Shown in pieces: positions 48,583 to 58,533 of a DNA stretch of 64,000 bases. Source of the DNA: Pseudoalteromonas sp. P1-9. Its GTDB lineage: Bacteria > Pseudomonadota > Gammaproteobacteria > Enterobacterales > Alteromonadaceae. Made by a program: the position numbers and the translations under genes. The notes under the pieces were generated by a model. The model did no database searches, was not told where the DNA came from, and was given only the letters and a program-made list of their open reading frames with translations. Position 1 is the first letter of the stretch. Every line of letters begins with the position of its first letter. The stretch covers positions 33,185-97,184 of the forward strand of contig NZ_LKBD01000016.1 in assembly GCF_001399975.1 (NCBI RefSeq). The letters are read 5' to 3'.

Positions 48583-49887
48583 TTATTGCGCAGCTTGTGG
48601 ATTCATGATGTCGTCAAAGCCTTTTGCTACTTCTGAAACAGTTGCTTTTGCAAGTACTGAATCGATTGCAGCTTCTTCAAGTGCTACATTACGCATCTGT
48701 TGCATAAGTTGCTCGTTTGACTTGTAGTACTCAACAACTTCAGTCGGATCTTCGTATGCTGAAGCCATAGTTGCGATTAGCTCTTCAACTTTAGCGTCGT
48801 CAGCTGTGATCTCGTTTGACTTGATTACTTCACCTAAAAGTAGGCCAGTCTTTACGCGAGTCGCTGCTTGCTCTTGGAATAGCTCAGCTGGAAGCTCAGG
48901 CATGTTTTTAGCGTCGCCGCCAAAACGTTGTGCCGCTTGCTGACGAAGTACGTCGATTTCTTGACCGATAAGTGCTTTAGGCGCTTCGATTTCGTTAGTT
49001 TCAAGAAGACCTTTGATTACCTGATCTTTAACCTGTGCTTTAACAGCTTGGTCAAGTTCACGGCTCATGTTTTTCTTCACTTCTTCTTTAAGTGCGTCTA
49101 AACCGCCTTCTGCAACACCGAATGTTACTGCGAACTCATCTGTAAGTTCAGGAAGTTCTTGAGCTTCAACTTTGTTTACAGTGATAGTGAACTGAGCAGG
49201 CTTACCTTTAAGGTTTTCTGCGTGGTATTCTTCAGGGAACGTTACGTCAACAACAACTTCTTCGCCCGCTTTTTTACCAACGATACCGTCTTCGAAACCA
49301 GGGATCATACGCCCTTGACCAAGTTCTAGTGGGAAGTTTTCAGCTTTACCGCCTTCAAAATCTTCACCGTCGATAGTACCAACGAAATCGATTGTTACAC
49401 GGCTTTCTTCAGCAGCTGCTTCTTCAGTCTCAACCCAAGTAGCGTGCTGCTTGCGAAGTGTTACAAGCATGTTTTCAAGATCTGCGTCAGTTACTTCTGC
49501 AACTGGCTTCTCTACTGAGATTTTTTCTAAATCTTTGATTTCAACTTCTGGGTAAACCTCAAAAGTTGCAGAGAATTCTAGGTCTTTACCAGCTTCAAGC
49601 GTTTTTGGCTCGAATGAAGGCGCGCCAGCTGGGTTTAGTTTCTCAGCGATTACCGCATCAATGTACTGACGTTGCATAAGGTCACCAGCAACTTCTTGAC
49701 GTACTGCTGCACCATAACGCTTATTGATGATTGACACAGGAACCTTGCCTGGACGGAAACCATCGATACGCTGTGTTTTTGAAAGTTGTTGTAAGCGTTT
49801 TTTAACTTCTGTATCAATGTTCTCAGCTGGAACAGTGATTGTAATGCGGCGCTCTAGGCCTTGAGTAGTCTCAACAGAAACTTGCAT
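48583..49887 (-). CDS. tig: Trigger factor
   Basis: Ribosome-bound chaperone and peptidyl-prolyl isomerase that meets nascent chains first. 434 residues with the N-terminal ribosome-binding domain (signature region [17 protein letters not shown] at about 44-60), the FKBP-type PPIase domain (about 150-245) and the helical C-terminal chaperone domain. The ATG has GAGGTAAA upstream. Order tig-clpP-clpX-lon-hupB-ppiD groups most of the cell's protein quality control genes. Confidence 0.98.
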   Translation of the reverse strand: MQVSVETTQGLERRITITVPAENIDTEVKKRLQQLSKTQRIDGFRPGKVPVSIINKRYGAAVRQEVAGDLMQRQYIDAVIAEKLNPAGAPSFEPKTLEAGKDLEFSATFEVYPEVEIKDLEKISVEKPVAEVTDADLENMLVTLRKQHATWVETEEAAAEESRVTIDFVGTIDGEDFEGGKAENFPLELGQGRMIPGFEDGIVGKKAGEEVVVDVTFPEEYHAENLKGKPAQFTITVNKVEAQELPELTDEFAVTFGVAEGGLDALKEEVKKNMSRELDQAVKAQVKDQVIKGLLETNEIEAPKALIGQEIDVLRQQAAQRFGGDAKNMPELPAELFQEQAATRVKTGLLLGEVIKSNEITADDAKVEELIATMASAYEDPTEVVEYYKSNEQLMQQMRNVALEEAAIDSVLAKATVSEVAKGFDDIMNPQAAQ

Positions 49888-49995
49888 GTTTTACCTCAAT
49901 CTTTTAAATATGGCGTTTTTTACGCCTTCCTTTACCCAGTGACATGTGCAAAAAAGAGTTTGTATCGCTTTATTGCTCACTGTGGAATAACCCTA

Positions 49996-50043
49996 ATACC
50001 AATCTGATAATCAAACCATCAAATTTGCTTATCAGATTGGTAT
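49996..50043. repeat. Long palindromic intergenic repeat upstream of tig
   Basis: Perfect 15-base arms ATACCAATCTGATAA and TTATCAGATTGGTAT around an 18-base AT-rich loop, in the 306-base gap between tig and the tRNA genes. It looks like a REP- or MITE-type element. The 13-mer of its left arm region (AATCTGATAATCA) recurs between clpP and tig at 48481-48493. The rest of the gap has no gene. Confidence 0.75.
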
Positions 50044-50193
50044 GAAGCGTTTCAAGTTAAACTTTAGACGCGGCATTATAACGCAATAATTGAGATAGTC
50101 GAGCATCCTAGTGAAATTAATGAAAATGGATAAAAACATGAATAATTTCGATGAATTTTGAAGTGAAATTAAAGATTTTTGAGGGAGATAAAG

Positions 50194-50270
50194 TGGTCGG
50201 CGTTGCAGGATTTGAACCTGCGACCCCTTGGACCCAAACCAAGTGCGCTACCAAGCTGCGCTAAACGCCG
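50194..50270 (-). tRNA. tRNA-Pro (anticodon TGG), copy 3
   Basis: 77 bases with encoded CCA; anticodon loop TTTGGGT; T-loop GTTCAAATC. Last of five tRNAs in the transcript. The sequence equals the other two proline tRNAs here. Confidence 0.97.
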
Positions 50271-50296
50271 ACAATAAGATGCGTGTACTGTAAAAA

Positions 50297-50373
50297 TGGT
50301 CGGCGTTGCAGGATTTGAACCTGCGACCCCTTGGACCCAAACCAAGTGCGCTACCAAGCTGCGCTAAACGCCG
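50297..50373 (-). tRNA. tRNA-Pro (anticodon TGG), copy 2
   Basis: 77 bases with encoded CCA, identical to the copies at 50194 and 50626; only 26 bases separate it from the next copy, consistent with tandem duplication. Confidence 0.97.
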
Positions 50374-50392
50374 AAACAGTACTAAAGTAAGA

Positions 50393-50469
50393 TGGGGCGA
50401 CTGACGAGACTTGAACTCGCGACAACCGGAATCACAATCCAGGGCTCTACCAACTGAGCTACAGCCGCC
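50393..50469 (-). tRNA. tRNA-His (anticodon GTG)
   Basis: 77 bases with encoded CCA. The extra 5' G(-1) faces C73, as histidine tRNAs require; acceptor stem GCGGCTG / CAGTCGC closes with one G-T pair. Anticodon loop ATTGTGA. Confidence 0.97.
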
Positions 50470-50505
50470 ACTACTTTATGCAGTGTGTTGTTTACTTTTA
50501 TAAAA

Positions 50506-50582
<77 letters not shown>

Positions 50583-50625
50583 ATTTCGAACCACACCTTA
50601 CGTGCAGAAACCCTTTATAAAAAAG

Positions 50626-50702
50626 TGGTCGGCGTTGCAGGATTTGAACCTGCGACCCCTTGGACCCAAACCAAGTGCGCTACCAAGCTGCGCTAAACGC
50701 CG
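50626..50702 (-). tRNA. tRNA-Pro (anticodon TGG), copy 1
   Basis: 77 bases with encoded CCA. First tRNA of the transcript Pro-Arg-His-Pro-Pro, about 40 bases after the predicted transcription start. Confidence 0.97.
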
Positions 50703-50746
50703 ACTGTTTTGAACATTCATGTGAGTGCTCGTAAACAACGGGGTGC

Positions 50747-50775
50747 ATAATAGTGATTTGACCTTGCCCCGTCAA
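50747..50775 (-). promoter_or_regulatory. Stable-RNA promoter of the tRNA operon
   Basis: On the minus strand: -35 TTGACG (50770-50775), 17-base spacer, -10 TATTAT (50747-50752), then the GC-rich discriminator GCACCCC. This is the form of stringently controlled tRNA promoters. The gap 50703-50973 holds this and, presumably, the weaker folD promoter. Confidence 0.8.
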
Positions 50776-50973
50776 ACCTTTTTTTTGAAAAAACTGTTCA
50801 ACTGGTTAAATTTAACCCTAAGTGTTCACATTTTGTTAAAAGCATGACTTTAACGCATAAAAGACAATCAAACATATCGGACATTTGTCCGCTAACACCT
50901 GTTGGCTATTGTTTAAATTCATGAGAAAATGCGCCCCACTCCACACTTTAGTATCTTATATGTAGGTTTTTTA

Positions 50974-51828
50974 ATGTCAGCAAACATCATTGACGGCAAA
51001 GCAATTGCAAAACAAGTTAGAACATCTGTTGCAGAACGTGTAGCAGAACGTAAAACACAAGGACTACGCGCCCCCGGCCTAGCGGTTGTGTTAGTAGGTC
51101 AAGATCCTGCTAGTCAAGTTTATGTTGGCTCAAAACGTAAAGCATGTGAAGAAGTGGGTTTTGTGTCTAAGTCGTTCGATTTACCGGGTGATGCAACACA
51201 ACAGCAACTACTCGATTTAGTAGAACAGCTAAACAATGACTCAGAAGTTGACGGTATCTTAGTACAGCTGCCGTTACCTGAAGGTTTAGATGCAGAGCAA
51301 ATCTTAGAAGGAATTACACCACATAAAGATGTTGATGGCTTCCACCCTTATAACGTAGGTCGATTAGCACAGCGTATGCCTGCGCTTCGTCCATGTACGC
51401 CTAAAGGTATTATTACATTGCTTGATTCAACTGGCGTTAAATACAAAGGTATGGACGCAGTAGTTGTTGGTGCATCTAATATTGTAGGTCGCCCAATGGC
51501 GTTAGAATTGTTACTTGCTGGTTGTACAACAACCGTTTGTCATAAGTTTACTAAAAACCTTGAAGAGCATGTTCGCCGTGCCGACTTAGTTGTTGTGGCA
51601 GTAGGTAAAGCTGAATTTATTCCTGGTGAGTGGATTAAAAAAGGCGCCATTGTTATTGATGTAGGTATTAACCGTCTAGAGTCAGGTCAATTAGTGGGTG
51701 ATGTGGCATATGATGTTGCCGCTGAAAACGCCAGCTTTATTACCCCTGTACCAGGTGGTGTTGGCCCAATGACAGTGGCAAGCTTAATTGCTAACACGCT
51801 TGAAGCATGTGAGACATATCACAGCTAG
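50974..51828 (+). CDS. folD: Methylenetetrahydrofolate dehydrogenase/cyclohydrolase
   Basis: Bifunctional one-carbon enzyme: oxidises 5,10-methylene-THF with NADP+ and hydrolyses the methenyl product to 10-formyl-THF. 284 residues; catalytic lysine in [14 protein letters not shown], the QLPLPEGLD motif, and the NADP Rossmann motif [14 protein letters not shown] chose the ATG at 50974 ([14 protein letters not shown]), the usual N-terminus; an upstream ATG at 50929 would add 15 unrelated residues. It is followed by a terminator shared with cysS. Confidence 0.97.
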   Translation: MSANIIDGKAIAKQVRTSVAERVAERKTQGLRAPGLAVVLVGQDPASQVYVGSKRKACEEVGFVSKSFDLPGDATQQQLLDLVEQLNNDSEVDGILVQLPLPEGLDAEQILEGITPHKDVDGFHPYNVGRLAQRMPALRPCTPKGIITLLDSTGVKYKGMDAVVVGASNIVGRPMALELLLAGCTTTVCHKFTKNLEEHVRRADLVVVAVGKAEFIPGEWIKKGAIVIDVGINRLESGQLVGDVAYDVAAENASFITPVPGGVGPMTVASLIANTLEACETYHS

Positions 51829-51847
51829 AGTTTAGAGTTCACTCTAA

Positions 51848-51878
51848 TAAAAAAGGTTGCCGTGGCAACCTTTTTTAT
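51848..51878. terminator. Bidirectional terminator between folD and cysS
   Basis: Stem GGTTGC / GCAACC with a four-base loop, extended by A-run and T-run pairs on both sides. Confidence 0.9.
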
Positions 51879-51896
51879 TATTAATAGCTTAAATCG

Positions 51897-53273
51897 TTAA
51901 GCTTTACGCCACGTTGTTTTACCTGCGCTATCCTCTAGCACAACACCCATAGCGGTTAGCTTATCACGGGCTTCATCTGCTAGTGCCCAGTTTTTGTCAG
52001 CACGTGCTTGATTACGCTGTAAAATCAGCGCTTCAATTTCTGCTACTTCATCATCAGCTTGTTCGCCTTGCAAAAAGCTTTCAGGATTTTGCTGTGCGAT
52101 ACCTAGAATTTCACCGAGTGTTTTAAGAATAAATGCAAGTTGACCAGCTTGGTTCGCATCTTCATCTTTTAAACGGTTAATTTCTTTTGCCAGTTCAAAA
52201 ATAACAGGTAGTGCTTCAGGCGTATTGAAATCATCATTCATCGCAGTGTTAAAGCGTGCTACATAGTCATTTTCAAGTGAAGTTTCGACCACCTCAACAC
52301 CACGAAGTGCAGTATAGATACGCTCCATTGCTGCACGCGCTTGTTCTAAATTCTCGGTTGAGTAATTTAGCTGACTACGATAATGACCGTTAATTAAGAA
52401 AAAGCGTACCGATTCACGGTCATACTCTTTCAGTACATCACGCAGTGTAAAGAAGTTGCCTAACGACTTAGACATTTTTTCTTTATTTACTTGTACCATG
52501 CCAGTGTGGATCCACGTATTCACATACTTTTCACCGGTAGCGCAGCATGACTGGGCAATTTCATTTTCATGGTGAGGGAATTGTAAATCTGAACCACCAC
52601 CGTGAATATCAAAATGCGCGCCTAAATGCTTGTTGCTCATTGCTGAACACTCAATATGCCAACCTGGGCGGCCTTCACCCCACGGACTTGACCATGATGG
52701 TTCGTCTACTTTGGCTTTTTTCCAAAGAACAAAATCAAGTGGATCGTCTTTGCCTTCAGCAACGTCTACGCGCGCACCTGCTTGCAACATATCTAAATCT
52801 TGCTGCGACAGTGAACCGTACTGCTCAAAGGTTGATACATCGAAAAGCACATCACCATTGCTTGCTACATAGGCATTCTTTTTTTCAATCAAACGTTCAA
52901 TCATCTCAATGATTTCATCCATATGACCGGTTACTGTTGGCTCGATATCAGCGGGCAACATATTCAGCGCATCAAAATCTTCGTGCATCGCTTTGGTCAT
53001 ACGTACGGTTAGCGCATCAATTGCTTCACCATTTTCGTTTGCACGTTTAATAATTTTATCATCAACGTCTGTGATATTACGTACATAAGTAACATCAAAG
53101 CCACTGTGGCGAAGAAAACGATTCATCACATCAAACGACACATATGTGCGTGCATGACCAACGTGACAGTAATCATAAATGGTGATACCACACACATACA
53201 TGCCTACTTTGCCAGCTACAAGTGGTTTAAAGGCTTCTTTTTGTCGTGTAAGTGTGTTGTAAATCTGCAACAT
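51897..53273 (-). CDS. cysS: Cysteinyl-tRNA synthetase
   Basis: Class Ia synthetase charging tRNA-Cys. 458 residues. HIGH-type motif seen as HVGHART near residue 37, zinc-binding C28-region ([16 protein letters not shown]) with the later WHIECSAM and HHENE ligands, and KMSKS in EKMSKSLGN. The C-terminal anticodon-binding helices include the [19 protein letters not shown] stretch. The ATG has AGAGGAAA upstream. It is divergent from ppiB, as in E. coli. Confidence 0.98.
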   Translation of the reverse strand: MLQIYNTLTRQKEAFKPLVAGKVGMYVCGITIYDYCHVGHARTYVSFDVMNRFLRHSGFDVTYVRNITDVDDKIIKRANENGEAIDALTVRMTKAMHEDFDALNMLPADIEPTVTGHMDEIIEMIERLIEKKNAYVASNGDVLFDVSTFEQYGSLSQQDLDMLQAGARVDVAEGKDDPLDFVLWKKAKVDEPSWSSPWGEGRPGWHIECSAMSNKHLGAHFDIHGGGSDLQFPHHENEIAQSCCATGEKYVNTWIHTGMVQVNKEKMSKSLGNFFTLRDVLKEYDRESVRFFLINGHYRSQLNYSTENLEQARAAMERIYTALRGVEVVETSLENDYVARFNTAMNDDFNTPEALPVIFELAKEINRLKDEDANQAGQLAFILKTLGEILGIAQQNPESFLQGEQADDEVAEIEALILQRNQARADKNWALADEARDKLTAMGVVLEDSAGKTTWRKA

Positions 53274-53414
53274 TTATAATTTCCTCTATGTTTGCGCATA
53301 CTAAAGCCGCATTTTAACATGGTTGTGGTTTACGGATAAATCTTTCTTTGTTCTATTACCAGATATTTTATAAAATAGCCTGACACTTATTAAAAACTAA
53401 CAGTTGGAATAAAC

Positions 53415-53909
53415 ATGGTTACTATTAAAACCAATTTTGGCGACATCAAAATCGCTTTAAATGCAGAAAAAGCACCGAAAACAGTAGAAAACTTTATTAA
53501 CTACGTAAAATCGGGTTTTTACGACGGTACTATCTTTCACCGTGTTATTGACGGCTTTATGGTTCAAGGTGGTGGTTTCACTGCTGACATGGAACAAAAA
53601 GACGTACAAGCACCAATTGAAAACGAAGCAAATAACGGCCTAGAAAACAAAGTAGGCACGGTTGCAATGGCGCGTACGCCAGATCCACACTCAGCAACAG
53701 CACAGTTTTTCATTAATGTGAACAACAATGACTTCTTAAACTTCACTAGCGAAACATCGCAAGGTTGGGGTTACTGTGTATTTGGCGAGATTGTTGAAGG
53801 CATGGACATCGTAGAGAAAATCAAAGCAGTACCAACAGGTAGTTATGGTTTCCACCAAGACGTGCCGCTTGATTCAGTTGTGATTGAAAGCGCAACTATC
53901 GACGCTTAA
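53415..53909 (+). CDS. ppiB: Peptidyl-prolyl cis-trans isomerase B (cytoplasmic cyclophilin)
   Basis: Cyclophilin-fold prolyl isomerase. 164 residues without a signal peptide, hence the cytoplasmic PpiB and not PpiA. The catalytic block [15 protein letters not shown] and the later [20 protein letters not shown] are intact. TTGGAA lies before the ATG. It is followed after 44 bases by lpxH; the small hairpin TTTGCC / GGCAAA in the gap lacks a T-run, so both are probably on one transcript. Confidence 0.97.
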   Translation: MVTIKTNFGDIKIALNAEKAPKTVENFINYVKSGFYDGTIFHRVIDGFMVQGGGFTADMEQKDVQAPIENEANNGLENKVGTVAMARTPDPHSATAQFFINVNNNDFLNFTSETSQGWGYCVFGEIVEGMDIVEKIKAVPTGSYGFHQDVPLDSVVIESATIDA

Positions 53910-53953
53910 TAAGCATATTTGCCTCGGGTAACTGGGGCAAATTCTTACCTACT

Positions 53954-54679
53954 ATGAATAAAACCTACTTTATTGCAGATCTGCACTTAAGCGACGACAC
54001 CTCCTTGATCAATCAAGGCTTTTTTAACTTTATAGATAACTTAAAGCAGAACGCAAAATCGGTAGATGCCCTGTATATTTTGGGTGACTTTTTTGAAGCC
54101 TGGATTGGCGATGACAATCAAACAGCACTCAATCAAAAAGTTGCCAATGAATTAAACGAATTGAGTCAGGCAGGGGTAAAACTCTATTTTACCCATGGTA
54201 ATCGCGACTTTTTAATTAAAAAGCGCTACGCCAAAGCCTGCAATATGACGCTCCTGCCAGAGCAAACAATCATTAATTTATACGGCACGCCAACGCTAGT
54301 TTGTCATGGCGATGAGCTCTGCACCGACGATATCGAATACCAAAAATTCCGTAAAAAGAGTCGCTCTTGGTGGTGGCAAACATTAATGCTTAATTTACCG
54401 CTCAGTTTTCGCCAAAAAAAAGCGGCTAAGATTCGTGCGCACAGCAAACAATCAAAAAAAATGAAGTCACAGGCCATTATGGATGTTAACGAGCAAGCTG
54501 TGAGTGACATCTTTACTAAATTTAACGTCAGCCAGATGATCCACGGCCACACTCACCGCCCTAATGTACATAAGTATGATAATAATAAAACGCGCTATGT
54601 ACTTGGCGATTGGTATACTGATTTATGGTATATCGAGGCATCACAACAAGGCATTAAACTGATTAGTGAGCCTTTATAA
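53954..54679 (+). CDS. lpxH: UDP-2,3-diacylglucosamine pyrophosphohydrolase
   Basis: Mn-dependent calcineurin-like phosphoesterase at the inner membrane that cuts UDP-2,3-diacylglucosamine to lipid X and UMP, the fourth step of lipid A synthesis. 241 residues. Metallophosphatase motifs in order: IADLHLSDD, GDFFEAWIGDD, THGNRDF, CHGDELCTDD and HGHTHRP. The ppiB-lpxH pair is conserved in gammaproteobacteria. Its product is used by LpxB (10 kb). Confidence 0.97.
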   Translation: MNKTYFIADLHLSDDTSLINQGFFNFIDNLKQNAKSVDALYILGDFFEAWIGDDNQTALNQKVANELNELSQAGVKLYFTHGNRDFLIKKRYAKACNMTLLPEQTIINLYGTPTLVCHGDELCTDDIEYQKFRKKSRSWWWQTLMLNLPLSFRQKKAAKIRAHSKQSKKMKSQAIMDVNEQAVSDIFTKFNVSQMIHGHTHRPNVHKYDNNKTRYVLGDWYTDLWYIEASQQGIKLISEPL

Positions 54680-54694
54680 AATGTAACACAATCA

Positions 54695-54719
54695 AAAAGA
54701 GCGCTAACTGCGCTCTTTT
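54695..54719. terminator. Bidirectional terminator between lpxH and miaE
   Basis: Perfect 10-base stem AAAAGAGCGC / GCGCTCTTTT with a five-base loop. The last codons of miaE lie inside the stem. Confidence 0.9.
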
Positions 54720-55480
54720 GGTTTTCCACTGTGAAATTTAAAATCATCATCCGGTGATGAAATAAGTTCGGCTTCTATTTCACCGAAAAACTTTACGCGA
54801 TCGGAAATATCTTCTCCGGCAACTTGCTCTGCAAGGGCCAGATAATCTTCATAATGACGCGCTTCTGAGCGAAGCAATGAAATATAGAACTTACACAGTT
54901 CATCATCTAAGTGTGGTGCGAGCTTGGCAAAACGCTCGCAAGAACGTGCCTCAATGTAAGCGCCACAAATCAGTTTATCTACCAAAATCGCAGGCTCGTG
55001 AGTACGTACATGAGTCATCATGCCTTTAGCGTAACGGCTTGCCGTAATATTTTCATAATCAATACCACGAGCAGCCATTATCTCTAATACTTGGTAAAAA
55101 TGATGAAGCTCTTCTTTAATTAGCAATACCATTTTATCAATTAAGTCTTGACCAAAGTTAGAGTCACTCTTTGGAACAATTTCTTTACTTAATTTGTAAT
55201 GTTCAGCCAAGGATTCAAGCGAACCTTCTTTTTTATAGACAAACTTCTCGTATGGCTGAAACCATTCAAGTAAGGCTTCGCCACTTTTTTTGTCTGCGGC
55301 ATATTTACGAATTAACCACATAGCCGTTTGCCCAGCTTTTAATTCACAAATTAAATGATCGAGTAATAAAACCGGTAAGTTTTCTGCTTTTTTGGCTTCA
55401 GTGATCCATTCATCGGGAGTTTCACACTGTAAAAACTGATAAATGGGCGCAAGTAGTTCCTGATATTTCGCTAGACTCAT
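54704..55480 (-). CDS. miaE: tRNA-(ms2io6A37) hydroxylase MiaE
   Basis: Oxygen-dependent di-iron monooxygenase that hydroxylates the isopentenyl group of ms2i6A37 in tRNAs reading UNN codons. Ferritin-like helical protein of 258 residues with the expected iron ligands: E46 in DHLICELKAG, the ExxH of KEELHHF (123-127), E177 in YIEARSCERF and the ExxH of SEARHY (206-209). I took the ATG at 55478-55480, the usual N-terminus MSLxKY; an in-frame GTG at 55555 would add 25 atypical residues, but the ATG has only a weak ribosome binding site. Present in Salmonella and many marine genera, absent from E. coli K-12. Divergent from the Yip1-family gene. Confidence 0.92.
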   Translation of the reverse strand: MSLAKYQELLAPIYQFLQCETPDEWITEAKKAENLPVLLLDHLICELKAGQTAMWLIRKYAADKKSGEALLEWFQPYEKFVYKKEGSLESLAEHYKLSKEIVPKSDSNFGQDLIDKMVLLIKEELHHFYQVLEIMAARGIDYENITASRYAKGMMTHVRTHEPAILVDKLICGAYIEARSCERFAKLAPHLDDELCKFYISLLRSEARHYEDYLALAEQVAGEDISDRVKFFGEIEAELISSPDDDFKFHSGKPKERS

Positions 55481-55612
55481 ATCTATGTTAGACAAAAATG
55501 AATAATAATTAATTTTATCATAACAACTTAAACTAAGTCTTGATTCTTCTTGCACCGCCTTTGCTTAGATTGATCTTTATCAGATTTCAAAAGCAACCTT
55601 AAATTATATTTC

Positions 55613-55641
55613 TTGACATTTTATTAACAATAACCAATAAG
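55613..55641 (+). promoter_or_regulatory. Candidate promoter of the Yip1-family gene
   Basis: TTGACA (perfect -35), 17-base spacer, AATAAG (-10, 4 of 6 matches). The leader would be about 95 bases before the AAGGA ribosome binding site at 55731 and the ATG. Confidence 0.45.
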
Positions 55642-55742
55642 TAGTAGTGAGCTTGTTTAAAAAAACAACAAACGCTAAGTGATGAATTTGAAGTCAAAAA
55701 CCACATTAGCCAATCCGTGTAGGGTAATACAAGGAACACACT

Positions 55743-56345
55743 ATGATATTAAATCATCTTTGGGGCTTATATGCTCACCCAAAAGAAGAATGGCAAACAA
55801 TTGATGCTCGCCACGAAAGCTTTGGATACAGCATGTCACATATTTTACTGATTGCTTTAGTACCAAGCATTATGGGGTATTTTTCATCGGTTTACTTAGG
55901 CTGGAGTGTTGGCGTAGGCGACCGGATTTTCTTAACTGAATCAAGCGCAATGCTACTTGCTATATCAATGTACTTCGCCCTCATTGCCGGCGTATTTACA
56001 CTCGCCTACCTAGCACATTGGATGGCAATTACGTTTGGTGCAGAGCCAAGTTATACACAAACACTTGAGCTTGCCGCTTACACTTCAACACCTATTTTCA
56101 TGTCGGCACTAGCGGCGGTATATCCAGAGCTATGGTTTATCGTGATTGTGGGTTGTGGCGCGGTCGCTTACTCAGTCTACTTATTGTATACCGGCGTACC
56201 TATTTTAATGCACATTCCTGAAGAGCGAGGCTTTATTTACGCAAGTTCAGTAGTGACCTGCGGTTTAGTGTTACTGGTGATAATTCTTGCGGCAACCGCG
56301 ATTATGTGGACATCGGGTTTTGGCCCTATGTTTACATCGGGCTAA
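55743..56345 (+). CDS. Yip1-family inner membrane protein
   Basis: 200-residue polytopic membrane protein that fits the Yip1 domain family: an N-terminal amphipathic stretch with P and W (YAHPKEEWQTID), then about five membrane segments (approximately 32-50, 68-93, 107-127, 128-150, 168-192) and a conserved-looking Y-T-G-V-P turn between the last two. No enzyme motif. It is a single gene with its own likely promoter and a terminator. Function in bacteria is not established. Confidence 0.8.
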   Translation: MILNHLWGLYAHPKEEWQTIDARHESFGYSMSHILLIALVPSIMGYFSSVYLGWSVGVGDRIFLTESSAMLLAISMYFALIAGVFTLAYLAHWMAITFGAEPSYTQTLELAAYTSTPIFMSALAAVYPELWFIVIVGCGAVAYSVYLLYTGVPILMHIPEERGFIYASSVVTCGLVLLVIILAATAIMWTSGFGPMFTSG

Positions 56346-56391
56346 ACCCAATAAATTCCTATTTCCAGCAAACTATATAGTTAAAAAAACA

Positions 56392-56417
56392 AAAAGGAGC
56401 TAAATAGCTCCTTTTTT
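56392..56417. terminator. Bidirectional terminator between the Yip1-family gene and purF
   Basis: Stem AAAAGGAGCTA / TAGCTCCTTTT with a two-base apex (four in practice), A-run before and T-run after. Confidence 0.9.
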
Positions 56418-56437
56418 ATCGATTTACTTCTTAGAAA

Positions 56438-57958
56438 TTATTCACTCGCATCTTGGTTATGCAATTCTAAACCCGATGACATCGCTGATTCGCGACCAGA
56501 TTTAGCTGCATCATTACGCAGTGCATCGATACGATTTAAATAAGCTTGGTCAATATCACCTGTAACATAGTTACCATCGAATACAGATGTTTCAAAATTA
56601 GTAATTTCAGGGTTTTCTTTGCTTACTGCACTAATAAGATCAGGCAGCGATTGATAAATTAGTCCATCTGCACCAATGCTTGCATTGATGTCTTCAACTT
56701 CGCGGCCATGCGCAATCAGTTCTTGCGCTGATGGCATATCAACACCATATACGTTAGGGAAACGAATTTCCGGTGCTGCTGATGCGAAATAAACATTTTT
56801 AGCACCTGCTTCGCGCGCCATTTCAACAATCTGTGCCGATGTTGTACCACGTACAATTGAGTCATCTACAAGTAATACGTTTTTACTTTTAAACTCTTGT
56901 GCGATGGCATTTAGCTTACGGCGAACCGATTTTTTACGCATTTCTTGACCAGGCATAATAAAGGTACGACCGATGTAACGGTTTTTAACGAAGCCCTGAC
57001 GATAAGGAAGCTCAAGTACGTTTGCCATTTCTAGTGCGATATCACACGAAGTTTCAGGAATTGGAATAACAACATCAATTTCTTTGTCAGCCCACTCGCG
57101 TTTTACTTTTTCACCTAGTTTAGTACCCATGTTTACACGTGCAGCGTAAACCGAGATTTTATCGATTGTCGAATCTGGACGTGCAAAGTATACAAATTCA
57201 AAAATACATGGGCTGTATGCTGCATTTTGTGCGCAATGTTGTGAATGTAGCTGACCGTCTTTTGATACAAAAATGGCTTCGCCTGGCGCAACATCACGAA
57301 TAAATTCAAAACCACAAGCATCTAGTGCAACGCTTTCTGATGCAAACATGTACTCAACACCCTGCTCAGTTTCGCGTTTACCAAATACAAGTGGACGAAT
57401 ACCGTTAGCATCACGAAATGCAATCATACCGTGACCGATAATCATCGCAATTGACGCGTAACCACCAACAACTTTGCTATTTACCGTTGTTACTGCAGTG
57501 AATACATCTTCAGGCGATAGCTCAAGTTTATTCGGCTTGGCTAGCTCATGCGCTAAGATGTTAAGTAAAATTTCAGAGTCTGACGTCGTATTTACGTGAC
57601 GCATTGCTGTTTTAAATAAGTCTTCTTTTAACGCTTCTGCATTGGTTAAGTTGCCATTGTGCGCAAGCGCAATACCGAATGGCGAGTTTACGTAGAACGG
57701 TTGTGCTTCAGCTGAGCTCGAAGAACCTGCCGTTGGGTAACGAACATGACCAATACCCATATCGCCTTGTAAACGCTTCATATGGCGTGTGTGAAATACA
57801 TCTTTCACTAGGCCATTGTCTTTACGTAAGCTAAAGGTGTTATTGTCAATGGTAATAATACCCGCCGCATCCTGACCACGGTGTTGTAAAACGGTTAAAC
57901 CGTCATAAAGAGTTTGATTTACCGGGGTAGTTCCGACGATACCAACGATACCACACAT
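56438..57958 (-). CDS. purF: Amidophosphoribosyltransferase
   Basis: First committed enzyme of purine synthesis: makes phosphoribosylamine from PRPP and glutamine. 506 residues. The N-terminal Ntn glutaminase begins MCGIVGIVG with the catalytic Cys exposed as residue 2 after methionine removal; the C-terminal phosphoribosyltransferase has the PRPP loop [15 protein letters not shown]. No iron-sulfur cysteines or propeptide, so the E. coli-type enzyme. It follows cvpA by 26 bases. Confidence 0.98.
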   Translation of the reverse strand: MCGIVGIVGTTPVNQTLYDGLTVLQHRGQDAAGIITIDNNTFSLRKDNGLVKDVFHTRHMKRLQGDMGIGHVRYPTAGSSSSAEAQPFYVNSPFGIALAHNGNLTNAEALKEDLFKTAMRHVNTTSDSEILLNILAHELAKPNKLELSPEDVFTAVTTVNSKVVGGYASIAMIIGHGMIAFRDANGIRPLVFGKRETEQGVEYMFASESVALDACGFEFIRDVAPGEAIFVSKDGQLHSQHCAQNAAYSPCIFEFVYFARPDSTIDKISVYAARVNMGTKLGEKVKREWADKEIDVVIPIPETSCDIALEMANVLELPYRQGFVKNRYIGRTFIMPGQEMRKKSVRRKLNAIAQEFKSKNVLLVDDSIVRGTTSAQIVEMAREAGAKNVYFASAAPEIRFPNVYGVDMPSAQELIAHGREVEDINASIGADGLIYQSLPDLISAVSKENPEITNFETSVFDGNYVTGDIDQAYLNRIDALRNDAAKSGRESAMSSGLELHNQDASE

Positions 57959-57984
57959 GAGAAAAATCCTCGCCTGATAAGGGG

Positions 57985-58473
57985 TTATTGAGTTAAGAAG
58001 CTTGAATTATCTTCGAGGTATTCAAAAAACCATTCGATAATAAAGCTAAACTCTGGAATTAAACTTGAACTACTCCACCAGTCTTTACTTGGGGCACTGG
58101 TGAAAGCATCGAGAAAAAATAATAGTGCACTAATTATGAGCACGCCACGCAATGCGCCAAACACTAAACCAATAATTCGGTCTGTACCTGATAAACCTGT
58201 GCGCTGAACGAGTTCTCCAAGTACATAATTCACTAAACTGCCAACAATCAAGGTAGAGAAAAACAAGATTGCGATTGCAGCGCCATTACGTACTAGGGGT
58301 TCGGAGATAGTGTCAGCAAGGAAGACGGCGAGATGTTCATAAAACATGCTTGAGATAAAAAAGGCAGCGATCCATACAGCAAGCGACATTGCTTCTTTAA
58401 CAAAGCCGCGCATCAAACTTACTAAGGATGAAAGTCCGATGATACCCAAAATGGTGTAATCTACCCAGATCAT
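57985..58473 (-). CDS. cvpA: CvpA family inner membrane protein
   Basis: Inner-membrane protein first known for colicin V production, also linked to resistance against bile and envelope stress. 162 residues with four membrane segments and the family N-terminus [29 protein letters not shown] and the later GxxxxR-type [14 protein letters not shown]. The ATG has AAAGGG upstream. The cvpA-purF pair is conserved in gammaproteobacteria. The 60-base gap after dedD shows no clear PurR operator. Confidence 0.93.
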   Translation of the reverse strand: MIWVDYTILGIIGLSSLVSLMRGFVKEAMSLAVWIAAFFISSMFYEHLAVFLADTISEPLVRNGAAIAILFFSTLIVGSLVNYVLGELVQRTGLSGTDRIIGLVFGALRGVLIISALLFFLDAFTSAPSKDWWSSSSLIPEFSFIIEWFFEYLEDNSSFLTQ

Positions 58474-58533
58474 ATTAACCTGCCCTTTTATGTTTCGCGC
58501 GCATTTTATATAAGCTTACGCCTAATTGCCAGC

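Noticed and set aside
58474..58533. Possible PurR operator before cvpA-purF
   Set aside because: Only a GCGCGAAAC fragment is present; there is no palindromic ACGCAAACGTTTGCGT-like site.
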